From: RHKX01 sp963743875
GTDB lineage: Bacteria; Actinomycetota; Thermoleophilia; Solirubrobacterales; 70-9
Length of the DNA stretch: 64,000 nucleotides
NCBI GenBank assembly: GCA_963743875.1
Contig: CAVURM010000004.1
Coordinates: 62,001 to 126,000, forward strand
Reading direction: 5' to 3'
Shown here: one piece after another, positions 1 through 7,941 of the stretch
How positions within the stretch are numbered: the stretch's first letter is position 1
Layout: each line of letters starts with the position of its first letter
Translations under genes and position numbers: made by a program
The notes under the pieces: model-generated
What the model saw: the letters and a program-made list of their open reading frames with translations, nothing else
What the model was told of the DNA's origin: nothing
Databases searched by the model: none

Positions 1-1
1 C

Positions 2-784
2 GGGACCGTGGAGGCGGAGCGGGCGTTCTCGACGGTTCACCCCGGCGCGGTCTACCTCCATCTCGGCCGCTCCTACGAGGTGCGCGAGCTCGACCTCGAC
101 GGCCGGCGGGCGATCGTCAAGCCGTTCAACGGCGACTGGTACACCCAGCCCCGCCAGGAGACCGACATCTACATCGAGCGGATCGAGGCGAAGCGGGAGG
201 CGCTCGGGGTCGAGCTGCATTTCGGCGTGGTGTCGGTCAGCGAGCACGTGATCGCCTTCCAGCGCAAGCGGGTCGGGGACGGGCATGCCGACGAGGCGTT
301 CGACTTCGTCGCCCTGGACCTGCCCGAGCAGAGCTACGCGACGCAGGCGCTCTGGTACGTGCTCCCCGACGAGCTCGTCGGGCCCCAGGCGCTGCCGCCG
401 GAGGCGATGCTCGGGGCCCTTCACGCCTCCGAGCACACCCAGATCGCCGTCTTGCCGCTGCTGGCGATGTGTGACCGCTGGGACATCGGCGGTCTCTCCA
501 CGAACGTCCACATGCAGACCGGGCGGGCGACGATCTTCATCTACGACGGCCATCCCGGAGGCGTCGGAATCGCGCGCCGCGGCTACGAGGAGTTCGAGCG
601 GCTCGTCGGTGACGCCTCCCGCCTGGTCGGGGAGTGTCCGTGCGAGGAGGGCTGCCCCTCCTGCGTGCAGAGCCCGAAGTGCGGGAATCTCAACGACCAC
701 CTCCACAAGGGAGGGGCCATCGAGCTGATGACTCAGATGCTGAACCGCGGCGGCGGGCGCAGTCCCGACGGATCGAATACCTAG
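2..784 (+). CDS. DEAD/DEAH-box helicase, C-terminal part with DUF1998 domain (MrfA/YprA-like), 5' truncated by window edge
   Basis: The reading frame is open from the first bases of the window, so the helicase core lies outside. The visible ~260 residues form the C-terminal module of the YprA/MrfA helicase family, which in Bacillus acts in repair of mitomycin C damage. Seen: the STVHPGAVYLH stretch near the beginning, the SEHTQIAVLPLLAMCDRWDIG block (split across residues ~141-160), and a cysteine cluster at about residues 210-225 (C-x-C-x3-C-x2-C-x5-C) that probably binds zinc. The stop overlaps the presumed -10 element of the next gene. The family assignment is firm. The repair role is inferred from the family. 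Confidence 0.85.
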   Translation, partial: GTVEAERAFSTVHPGAVYLHLGRSYEVRELDLDGRRAIVKPFNGDWYTQPRQETDIYIERIEAKREALGVELHFGVVSVSEHVIAFQRKRVGDGHADEAFDFVALDLPEQSYATQALWYVLPDELVGPQALPPEAMLGALHASEHTQIAVLPLLAMCDRWDIGGLSTNVHMQTGRATIFIYDGHPGGVGIARRGYEEFERLVGDASRLVGECPCEEGCPSCVQSPKCGNLNDHLHKGGAIELMTQMLNRGGGRSPDGSNT

Positions 785-787
785 GCT
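782..787 (+). promoter_or_regulatory. putative -10 hexamer of a leaderless chrA transcript
   Basis: TAGGCT ends 6 nt before the TTG start of chrA at 794. No Shine-Dalgarno sequence is present. It fits the TANNNT-N6-8-start pattern seen at many genes in this window. Confidence 0.4.
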
Positions 788-793
788 TGCGAC

Positions 794-1934
794 TTGGACT
801 CGCCGGGTTCGATCTTCATCCGCTTTCTCAAGTTCGGGCTGCTCGCGTGGGGAGGCCCGGCGGCGCAGATCGCGATGATCAAGAAGGAGTGCGTCGACGA
901 GGAGGGCTGGGTCGACGAGGCGACGTTCAAGAAGACCCTGGCCGTCTACCAGGTGCTGCCCGGCCCGGAGGCCCACGAGCTCTGCGTCTTCTTCGGCCGG
1001 CTTCGCGGCGGCAAGCTCGGCGGCTTCATGGCGGGCCTCGGGTTCATGCTGCCCGGCTTCCTCCTGATGCTCGGCCTGTCGGTCCTCTACGTGGAGGCCG
1101 ATCTCGCGGGCAACCTCGACGAGGTCTTCTACGGCCTCAAGGCGGCGGTCGGCGCCATCGTCGCCCGGGCGCTGGTCCGGCTGAGCGGGACCTTCATCAC
1201 CGACGTTCCCGCTGGCCCTGCTGGCGATCGCCGGGTTCGCGCTGACCCTGTTCGCCGACGCCGGCTTCGTCCTCGTCCTGCTCGGCGCCGGGCTGCTCTA
1301 CGAGGTCTGGACCAACGCCCGGACCTGGGTCGGGCGGACCAGCTCGATCTCGTTCGGCCTGCCGGCCGTCCTGCTCTTCCTCGCCGGGGCGGTCACCGTC
1401 TCGCTGACCACGGAGATCTTCTGGGAGGGGCTGAAGGCGGGCCTCGTCACCTTCGGCGGCGCCTTCACGGTGATCCCCTTCCTGCACGACATCGCCGTCG
1501 TCGACAAGGGGTGGCTGACCGAGAGCCAGTTCGTCGACGGCCTCGCCATGGGCAGCGTCCTGCCGGCGCCGCTGATCATCTTCTCCACCTTCGTCGGCTA
1601 CATCGCCGGCGGCCTCGCCGGAGGGCTCGCGATGACGCTCGGCATCTTCATCCCCGCGTTCGTCCTGCCGATCTTCTTCCACCGCCAACTCGTCGCGATC
1701 GCGCAGAACGAGCGCCTCCACCCGTTTCTGTTGGGCGTCGCCGCGGGCGTCATCGGGCTGATCGCCGCGGTCACCGTCGACATCGTCGACACCGGCGTCG
1801 TCGACGGCTGGACCGCGGCCCTGGCGATCGGCGGCTTCCTGGCACTCAACCGCTGGCACGGCAAGCTGACGGTCCTCTACGTGGTGGTCGGCTGCGGCCT
1901 GATCGGCGGCCTGCTGCAACTGTGGGTGATCTGA
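794..1934 (+). CDS. chrA: chromate transporter ChrA, two CHR domains, one frameshift
   Basis: Family members are membrane proteins that export chromate. The first CHR half (794 to about 1204) contains the LKFGLLAWGGPAAQIAM segment and the LPGPEAHELCVFFG block. The second half continues one frame over, from about 1206, with the FGGAFTVIPFLHD and GSVLPAPLIIFSTFVGY blocks, and ends at 1934. Together they make about 379 residues, normal for full-length ChrA. The frame changes at GACGTTCCC (about 1202-1210). Removing one base gives FITDFPLALLAI, so an extra base in the sequence is more likely than a real null allele. TTG at 794 is the only start that keeps the conserved N-terminus. Confidence 0.85.
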
Positions 1935-1945
1935 GTATCGAGGCC

Positions 1946-1994
1946 TGCCCTCCTGCACTAGCCTTATCGCCGCCCGACCGGCAGGTGCAGGGCA
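1946..1994 (+). terminator. possible stem-loop between chrA and tRNA-Phe
   Basis: TGCCCT (1946-1951) plus GCAC (1955-1958) pair with GTGCAGGGCA (1985-1994), leaving a 3-nt bulge. It lies 12 nt after the chrA stop and directly before the tRNA. There is no T-tract, so a terminator role is only plausible. Confidence 0.3.
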
Positions 1995-1997
1995 TCT

Positions 1998-2070
1998 GGC
2001 GAGGTAGCTCAGTTGGTAGAGCACACGACTGAAAATCGTGGTGTCGCGGGTTCGATTCCCGCCCTCGCCA
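1998..2070 (+). tRNA. trnF: tRNA-Phe (anticodon GAA)
   Basis: A 73-nt cloverleaf can be folded by eye. The acceptor stem is GGCGAGG/CCTCGCC with discriminator A. The D arm is GCTC..GAGC. The anticodon stem CACGA/TCGTG encloses the loop CTGAAAA, giving anticodon GAA. The T arm is GCGGG-TTCGATT-CCCGC. CCA is not encoded. A large hairpin repeat begins at the next base. Confidence 0.95.
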
Positions 2071-2175
2071 TCTGGCGGCCTGGGAGCCGCCATGTCTGCG
2101 TCATCGGCCGGCTCGCGGCCAGATGGCCGCGTCGCCGGCCTCTTTCTTGACCTGGCGGCTCCCAGGCTCGCCAGA
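2071..2175. repeat. structured repeat family 1, copy A: long nested hairpin after tRNA-Phe
   Basis: Outer arms 2071-2092 and 2153-2175 are perfectly complementary over 22 bp apart from one bulged T. Inside, GGCCGGC (2106-2112) pairs with GCCGGCC (2134-2140), and within that CGCGGCC (2114-2120) pairs with GGCCGCG (2125-2131) around an AGAT loop. The inner core is shared with copies B (6964-7049) and C (11322-11426). Possible roles are a terminator, a 3'-end processing signal for the tRNA, or a REP-like element. No T-tract follows. Confidence 0.75.
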
Positions 2176-2302
2176 TACTTGGCGGGAGCGGTGATAGGAG
2201 ACGAGGGCTCAGTGGCGACCACCTAGGGCAGTCGGTGCGTGGTGCCGATGCTCCGTCAGCGCAACGGGCGTACTTTCGTTGTCAGATGGAGGGGTCTGCA
2301 AC

Positions 2303-3664
2303 ATGAGCGGCGGGGTGCTGCGAGACAGTCGCAACTCGGCGGCGATCGCCGCGGCGATCAGAGACGAGGCCCGGCCGTTGACAGGAGGGCCCGGCGATTA
2401 CGACGAGCTGATCGAGGGGATCGGCGACGCCCGGGTCGTGATGCTCGGCGAGGCGACCCACGGGACCCATGAGTTCTACCGCCAGCGGGCCGTGATCACG
2501 AAGCGTCTGATCGAGGAAAAGGGCTTCACCGCGGTCGCCGTCGAGGCTGACTGGCCGGACGCCTACCGGGTCAACCGCTGGGTGCAGGGCGCCGACGAGG
2601 ATGCTGACGCTGAGCGGGCCCTCGCCGGTTTCGAGCGCTTCCCGACCTGGATGTGGAGGAACGCGGATGTCCTCGATTTCGTCGGGTGGCTGCGCTCCCA
2701 CAACGAGCGCGCCGACCGACCGACCGGCTTCTACGGTCTCGACCTCTACAGCCTCTACCGATCGATCGAGGCCGTGGTCGGATACCTCGACCGCGTCGAT
2801 CCTCCCGCCGCCGCCCGGGCCCGTGAGCGCTACGCCTGTCTCGAGCGCTTCGAGGAGAGCCAGGCCTACGGCTATGCGGTTGCCGGCGGTCTCTCTCCCT
2901 CCTGCAGGCAGGGGGTCCTGCAGCAGCTGATCGAGTTGAACGCCGCCGGCGAGGGCTACCTCCGCCGCGACGGCATCGCGGCCGAGGATGAGCAGTTCTA
3001 CGCCGAGGAGAACGCCCGGCTGGTCGTCGATGCCGAGGAGTACTACCGGTCGATGTTCACCGGCCCGATCTCCTCCTGGAACCTGCGAGACAGCCATATG
3101 GCGAACACCCTGGAGCGCCTGATCGCCCACCTCGAAGGCCGCGAGCGGGCCGGCACCGTCGCCCGTACCGTCGTCTGGGCTCACAACTCCCACGTCGGCG
3201 ATGCCCGCCGCACCTCGATGGGGGAGCGAGGTGAGCACAACATCGGTCAGCTGGCCCGGGAGCGGTTCAGCCTCGGCGCGGTCCTGATCGGCTTCACGAC
3301 CTTCGACGGCACCGTCAGTGCCGCGTCCGATTGGGGGGCGGCGGTCGAACGCAAGCGCGTCCGCCCAGCTCGACCCGGGAGCTTCGAGGCGGTGCTGAGC
3401 GACGTCGAGATCCCGGCGTTCTGGCTGCGGCTGCGCGACGACGCGCGGGCCGCCGAGGCCCTGTACCCGCGACGGCTGGAACGGGCGATCGGGGTCATCT
3501 ACCGCCCTGAGAACGAGCTCGCGAGCCACTACTTCGAGGCGCATCTGTCCGAGCAGTTCGACTACATCGTCCACATCGATCGCACCCGGGCGGTCGAACC
3601 GCTGGAGCGATCGGTCGACTGGCAGCACGGCGAGCCGCCCGAGACCTATCCGACGGCGCTCTGA
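2303..3664 (+). CDS. erythromycin esterase family protein
   Basis: 453 residues of the erythromycin-esterase-like hydrolase family. Seen: GEATHGTHEF at residues 49-58, carrying the two family histidines (H53, H56), the VEADWPDAYRVNRWVQG block, and WAHNSHVGD near residue 290. ATG at 2303 is chosen because GGAGGGG lies 8-9 nt upstream. A TTG at 2279 would add eight residues without such a site. The stop overlaps the start of the next gene (TGATG), so translation is probably coupled. Many family members have no shown macrolide activity, and nothing here suggests an antibiotic cassette. The substrate is unknown. Confidence 0.85.
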   Translation: MSGGVLRDSRNSAAIAAAIRDEARPLTGGPGDYDELIEGIGDARVVMLGEATHGTHEFYRQRAVITKRLIEEKGFTAVAVEADWPDAYRVNRWVQGADEDADAERALAGFERFPTWMWRNADVLDFVGWLRSHNERADRPTGFYGLDLYSLYRSIEAVVGYLDRVDPPAAARARERYACLERFEESQAYGYAVAGGLSPSCRQGVLQQLIELNAAGEGYLRRDGIAAEDEQFYAEENARLVVDAEEYYRSMFTGPISSWNLRDSHMANTLERLIAHLEGRERAGTVARTVVWAHNSHVGDARRTSMGERGEHNIGQLARERFSLGAVLIGFTTFDGTVSAASDWGAAVERKRVRPARPGSFEAVLSDVEIPAFWLRLRDDARAAEALYPRRLERAIGVIYRPENELASHYFEAHLSEQFDYIVHIDRTRAVEPLERSVDWQHGEPPETYPTAL

Positions 3665-4875
3665 TGGCCGCTGAGCCCCAGCGGACCGGGATGCGAACGC
3701 CGGCGCGGACCGGGGGGCCGATGCACGCGAGCTTCAGCCTCGGGCGCTACGCCGGGGTCGAGATCGGGGTCAACTGGAGCTGGCTGGTGATCTTCGGGCT
3801 GATCTGCTGGTCGCTCGCCGTCGCGGTCTTCCCTGAGGTGGCTCCGGGCCTCAGCGACGGCGTCTACCTGGCGATGGCTGCGGTTGGCGCCGTCCTCTTC
3901 TTCGTCTCGCTGCTCCTGCACGAGCTCGGCCACGCCGTCGTGGCCCGCCGCGAAGGGATGGAGATCGACGGGATCGTGCTCTGGCTGTTCGGCGGCGTCG
4001 CCAAGTTCAAGGGGCTCTTCCCGTCCGCCGGGGCGGAGTTGCGGATCGCGATCGCCGGGCCGCTGGTCAGCCTCGCGATCGGCCTTTCGATGCTTCTGCT
4101 GGCCACCGCACCCCTGCCGGCCGTCGTCGACGGAGTCGTCGGGTGGCTCGGCAGCATCAATCTCATCCTGATCGCGTTCAACATGCTGCCGGCCCTGCCG
4201 CTCGACGGCGGCCGGGTGTTGCGCGCCCTCGTCTGGCAGCGAACCGGTGATTTCACCCGGGCGACGCGGATTGCGGGAACGCTCGGCCGCTGGTTCGGCC
4301 AGGTGATGATCGCCGGCGGCATCGTCGTCCTCCTCGTGTTCGCCGCGCCCGGTGGGCTGTGGCTCGCGCTGATCGGCTGGTTCCTGGTCTCGGCGGCCAC
4401 CGCGGAGACCCAGATGGCAACGATCGCGGCCGCGCTGAAGCCGCTGCGGGTTGCCGACGCGATGGCCGTCCACCCGGTTGCCGCGCCGGCGAAGTCGACG
4501 ATCGCCGACTTCATCGAGACCCAGTTCAGCGGCAGCAGGCATGCCGCCTACCCCGTTCTCGACGGCGATCGGGTCGTCGGGCTGCTCGGTCTCCGCGACC
4601 TCAGGTCGGTTCCCAGCGCGCGATGGCCCGAAACCCCGATCGAGGCGATCGCCCATCCGCTCGACGAGGTGCTCGTCCTCGAGCCGGGCGGCGATCTCGG
4701 GGAGGCGACGATCGAGTTGGTCCAGACCGAACTCGGGAGGGCGCTCGTGCTCGACGGAGAGCGGCTCGCCGGGCTGCTGTCGATGACTGACGTCTCCCGC
4801 CTGATCGAGCTGCGTAGCCATTCCGGAGCGGATCGTCGCGACCCGCTCCAGGGAAGCCCGTCGTTGGGCCGGTAG
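3664..4875 (+). CDS. site-2-protease-type M50 zinc metalloprotease with CBS domains
   Basis: About 403 residues. The multi-pass membrane part carries the zinc motif HELGH (residues 86-90) and the second active-site segment NMLPALPLDGGR (about 173-184). The C-terminal 140 residues look like a CBS pair, a cytosolic nucleotide-sensing module common in this M50 subgroup. It probably cuts membrane proteins within the bilayer. The target is unknown. The start at 3664 overlaps the previous stop. An internal ATG at 3721, just before the conserved SFSLGRYAGVEIGVNWSW stretch, is an equally reasonable start and would drop 19 residues. Confidence 0.85.
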   Translation: MAAEPQRTGMRTPARTGGPMHASFSLGRYAGVEIGVNWSWLVIFGLICWSLAVAVFPEVAPGLSDGVYLAMAAVGAVLFFVSLLLHELGHAVVARREGMEIDGIVLWLFGGVAKFKGLFPSAGAELRIAIAGPLVSLAIGLSMLLLATAPLPAVVDGVVGWLGSINLILIAFNMLPALPLDGGRVLRALVWQRTGDFTRATRIAGTLGRWFGQVMIAGGIVVLLVFAAPGGLWLALIGWFLVSAATAETQMATIAAALKPLRVADAMAVHPVAAPAKSTIADFIETQFSGSRHAAYPVLDGDRVVGLLGLRDLRSVPSARWPETPIEAIAHPLDEVLVLEPGGDLGEATIELVQTELGRALVLDGERLAGLLSMTDVSRLIELRSHSGADRRDPLQGSPSLGR

Positions 4876-4889
4876 GGACTTCGTGGGGA

Positions 4890-4895
4890 TAGCAT
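4890..4895 (+). promoter_or_regulatory. putative -10 hexamer of leaderless corA
   Basis: TAGCAT is followed by 8 nt and the ATG at 4904. No ribosome-binding site precedes that ATG. The pattern matches other genes in the window and supports 4904 over the upstream GTG at 4883. Confidence 0.45.
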
Positions 4896-4903
4896 CGAAG
4901 CCG

Positions 4904-5842
4904 ATGCGCATCCTCGACAGCTACGACCCCAGCACGATCAGCGACCTGCTGGCGCGCGACGAGTTCTTCTGGCTCGACCTGGAGAAGCCGGATGAAGGGC
5001 TGATCGCAGCGCTCGGCGAGATGTTCGAGTTCCATCCGCTGGCACTCGAGGACGCGCCCGTGCCCGGACAACGGCCGAAGCTCCAGAACTACGGCGACCA
5101 CATGTTCCTCGTCTACTACGGGGCTCGCCCGGAGGGCCAGGGCGACGACGAAATGCTGCTGGAGGTTCACGGCTTCCTCAGCGGCGGCTACATCATCACC
5201 ATGCACTGGGAGGCCTCCGACGTACTGGGGGAGCTGCGCGAGCGACTTCCGCGGCTGCAGGATCACTCCGAGCAGTTCGTCATCTACCGGATCCTCGAGG
5301 CGTTGACCGACAGCTTCTTTCCGGCCCTCGAGCACTTCGGCGACCAGATCGATCAGCTGGAGGCCGAGATCCTCGAGGGTCCGAGCGAATCCCACCTGGA
5401 GCGGATCTTCGACCTGCGGCGCCACCTCGTCGGACTGCGCAAGGTGATCGCGCCGCAGCGGGATCTGCTCGTCCGCGGCACCGACGACATCCTGGAGCTG
5501 CCCGGCCTCCAGAACGACACCCGCAACTACCTCCACGATCTGTACGACCACATGCTGCGGATCTCCGACCTCGTCGAGAGCTACCGCGACCTGCTGGCGA
5601 GCTCGCGCGACGCCTACCTCTCGATGGTCTCCAACCGGCTCAACACGATCAGCAAGCAGCTCACGATCGTCGCCACGATCTTCCTCCCGCTCGCCTTCAT
5701 CACCGGGTTCTTCGGGCAGAACTTCAAGTGGATGACCGACCACATCCAGTCGTTCGCCGCCTTCGTCGCCTTCGGCATCGGCGGCGTCGTGTTCGGCGGC
5801 CTCGCGCTCTTCGTTTGGTTCCGCCGAAGCGGCTACCTGTAG
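4904..5842 (+). CDS. corA: CorA-family divalent cation transporter
   Basis: 312 residues: a large cytosolic N-terminal domain, a long helix, then two C-terminal membrane segments ending FRRSGYL, as in CorA. The pore signature, usually YGMNF, reads FGQNF here (about residues 270-274). The Asn of the GxN filter is kept but Met is replaced by Gln. CorA proteins form pentameric Mg2+/Co2+ channels in the inner membrane, and GxN variants also occur in family members that move other ions. The ion is therefore uncertain. Confidence 0.85.
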   Translation: MRILDSYDPSTISDLLARDEFFWLDLEKPDEGLIAALGEMFEFHPLALEDAPVPGQRPKLQNYGDHMFLVYYGARPEGQGDDEMLLEVHGFLSGGYIITMHWEASDVLGELRERLPRLQDHSEQFVIYRILEALTDSFFPALEHFGDQIDQLEAEILEGPSESHLERIFDLRRHLVGLRKVIAPQRDLLVRGTDDILELPGLQNDTRNYLHDLYDHMLRISDLVESYRDLLASSRDAYLSMVSNRLNTISKQLTIVATIFLPLAFITGFFGQNFKWMTDHIQSFAAFVAFGIGGVVFGGLALFVWFRRSGYL

Positions 5843-5948
5843 GCCTGGACAGGGGGGCGCGAAGCAGTCGCGTCAGCTTTGCGAGGTGGGAAACGACCTT
5901 CAGATCATCGTGACGCCGTCCGCCCCCTTCCCTACCTTCCCTCCAGTC

Positions 5949-6968
5949 ATGGAGCAGCTGCAGTCACAGCTCGGCGATGTCGCTTCCGGGGCCTTTCCCG
6001 CCCCCTCTCACCAGGATCTTGCGAGCCTGGCCGACGGCGATCGCGTCGACGGCTGCTACGCCGTCCGCGACCGTAGCCGACGGCCGACCAAGCGCGGGGG
6101 CGAGTGGCTGGCGCTCAAGGTCGCCGACCGCACCGCAACCGTGAACGCGAAGTCCTGGGACGAGGTCGAGGCGCGCTTCGCGGTGGCCGAGACGGGCACC
6201 GTCGTCCACATCGAGGGTCGCTTCGAGAGCAGCTCGCAGTGGGGCGACTCGCTGATCATCGAGTCGATTGGCCCCGCCGTCGACGGCTCCTACGATCCGA
6301 GCGCGCTGCTCGACACCTCGCCGGTTCCGATCGAGCGCATGGAGGCCGACCTCTCCGCCCTGCTCGAGACGATCCAGAATCCGGACCTGAGGACCCTCCT
6401 CGACCGTCTCGTCGCCCCCGGGGGCGAGCTCTGGGAGCGCTTCCGCGACGCCCCGGCAGCCAAGCACTATCACCAGGCCTACCGCCACGGGCTGCTCGAG
6501 CACACGCTCTCGGTCGCCCAGGGCGTCAGCGCCGCCGCCTCCTTCTTTCCCGGCATTGATCGCGACGTTGCGATCACCGGCGCGCTGCTGCACGACATCG
6601 GCAAGCTCGAGGCCTACAACGACAACCCGCTGGCCATCGACCTCACCGACCTCGGCCGGCTGATCGGCGAGATCCCGCTCGGCTACTACCGCGTCCGCCG
6701 CGAGATCGAGTCGATCGACGGCTTCGACTCCGACCTCGGCTGGGCGGTCCTGCACATCATCCTCTCCCACCACGGGACCCTCGAGCACGGCTCGCCCGTC
6801 ACCCCGGCCACCCGCGAGGCGACCCTCGTCCACATGATGGACAACCTCGGCGGCAAGCTCGGCAGCTTCGACCGGATCGAGCGCACCCTCGCCGACGGTC
6901 AGGCCTGGTCCGGCTTCGACCGGGGGATCGACGGCTCCGCCTACTTCCGCGACCGTCGGGCGGCCTGA
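5949..6968 (+). CDS. OB-fold plus HD-domain protein, YhaM-like 3'-5' exoribonuclease
   Basis: 339 residues. An N-terminal OB-fold (about 30-105, including WLALKVADRTATVNAKSW) is followed by an HD domain with HGLLEHTLSVAQ, ALLHDIGKLEAY and LSHHG. This architecture defines the YhaM/CBF1 family of 3'-5' exonucleases acting on RNA and single-stranded DNA. ATG 5949 starts just before recognisable family sequence. TACCTT at 5933-5938 lies 10 nt upstream of it. The stop sits inside the 5' arm of structured repeat B. A second family member is encoded at 52169-53098. Confidence 0.8.
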   Translation: MEQLQSQLGDVASGAFPAPSHQDLASLADGDRVDGCYAVRDRSRRPTKRGGEWLALKVADRTATVNAKSWDEVEARFAVAETGTVVHIEGRFESSSQWGDSLIIESIGPAVDGSYDPSALLDTSPVPIERMEADLSALLETIQNPDLRTLLDRLVAPGGELWERFRDAPAAKHYHQAYRHGLLEHTLSVAQGVSAAASFFPGIDRDVAITGALLHDIGKLEAYNDNPLAIDLTDLGRLIGEIPLGYYRVRREIESIDGFDSDLGWAVLHIILSHHGTLEHGSPVTPATREATLVHMMDNLGGKLGSFDRIERTLADGQAWSGFDRGIDGSAYFRDRRAA

Positions 6969-7049
6969 GAGGCCGCAGCTCGTCGTCCTCGGCCGGCTCA
7001 CGGCGAAGGCCGCATCGCCGACCTCTTCCTAGACCCGCGGCCTCTCAGG
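6964..7049. repeat. structured repeat family 1, copy B: nested hairpin
   Basis: A perfect 13-bp outer stem (6964-6976 with 7037-7049) encloses a core clearly homologous to copy A, including CTCGGCCGGCTCACGGC and a GCCGCATCGCCGACCTCTTC segment. The 5' arm includes the TGA stop of the YhaM-like gene. It lies between two convergent genes. The rest of the gap to 7201 holds nothing I recognise. Confidence 0.75.
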
Positions 7050-7201
7050 TTCGCCCGGGACCGGCGGGACCGCAGCTCAGATCCGGGGGCGCTTCCGGGT
7101 CTCGGTGCCTTCTTCGACTCCTCCCGCAACCCGCGGCGGCACCTGGTGTCATGGCGGTCTGCGGCAACCGGGTCAAGAACCGCTCCTATCGGGCCCGCCG
7201 C

Positions 7202-7876
7202 TCATCTGCCGCCAAGTAGTCGGTCGGCGGTCTGCGCATCGAGTCGGTCAACCGTGAAGTCGGCGTGGGCCTCTGCCACCTCGTCGCCGGCAATGGCGGC
7301 GCAGCGCATTCCGGCGGCGTGAGCTGCCGCGATCCCGGCGGTCGAGTCCTCGATCGCGAGGACCTCAGCGGCCGAGATCGATCCTCCGGTCGCCTCGTTC
7401 AACCGCTCCAGCGCCAGCAGGTAGCACTCGGGTTCGGGCTTGCCGTGCTCGACGTCGTCGATACAGACGATCGCATCGAACCGATCTCGGATTCCCGTCA
7501 GGTCGAGGACGAACTCGATCCCCTCGCGATAGGCGCCCGAAGCGATCGCGATCGGCACGCGCTCGGCCAGCATCGCGACGAACTCGGTCGCCGAGTGCGA
7601 GATCGGGGGCTCCTCCTCGACCTCGCGCAGATAGCCGTCGATCATCTCCCGCAGGATCCGCTCGACGAGATGGGGGGAGGGTTCGATTCCGCTGATCCGC
7701 AGCGCGGTTTCGGCGATCTCCGGGTCTGAGAGGCCGATAAGCTCTTCGTACTGCTCGGAACTCAGCACAATCCCCGCCTCCTCCATCAGCGCATCCCGAA
7801 ACAGCCTTTCCAGCAGGGGTTCGTCGTCGGAGAGGGTCCCGTTGAAATCGAGGATGACGGCCCGGGGCGGATTCAT
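7202..7876 (-). CDS. HAD-family phosphatase (beta-phosphoglucomutase-like subfamily)
   Basis: 224 residues. Motif I reads ILDFNGTL with the nucleophile Asp; the usual second Asp is Asn, as in several HAD phosphatase subgroups. Motif II is in IAIASGAYREG. Motif III/IV is HGKPEPECYLLALERL, followed by AIEDSTAGIAAAHAAGM. A helical cap lies between motifs I and II. The ATG at 7876 is favoured over an upstream in-frame start because TAGCCT lies exactly 7 nt before it. The substrate cannot be told from sequence. Confidence 0.85.
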   Translation of the reverse strand: MNPPRAVILDFNGTLSDDEPLLERLFRDALMEEAGIVLSSEQYEELIGLSDPEIAETALRISGIEPSPHLVERILREMIDGYLREVEEEPPISHSATEFVAMLAERVPIAIASGAYREGIEFVLDLTGIRDRFDAIVCIDDVEHGKPEPECYLLALERLNEATGGSISAAEVLAIEDSTAGIAAAHAAGMRCAAIAGDEVAEAHADFTVDRLDAQTADRLLGGR

Positions 7877-7883
7877 GGAGAGC

Positions 7884-7889
7884 AGGCTA
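7884..7889 (-). promoter_or_regulatory. putative -10 hexamer of leaderless HAD gene
   Basis: On the minus strand TAGCCT is followed by exactly 7 nt and the ATG at 7876, with no ribosome-binding site. Confidence 0.5.
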
Positions 7890-7941
7890 GACGGCAGCAC
7901 CCGCGCCGGCTCCAATAGGTTGAGCGCCGGAGGAGAGAGCC

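Noticed and set aside
1998..2175. tRNA-Phe as an integrated-element attachment site
   Set aside because: No integrase and no duplicated tRNA 3' end are seen. The adjacent hairpin has copies at other genes not linked to tRNA.
2071..2302. Small coding frames between tRNA-Phe and the esterase gene
   Set aside because: They lie inside the hairpin element and are explained by its GC-rich palindromes.
2303..3664. Macrolide-resistance gene
   Set aside because: The erythromycin-esterase fold is widespread, and nothing in the context (no mobile element, no other resistance gene) supports a resistance function.
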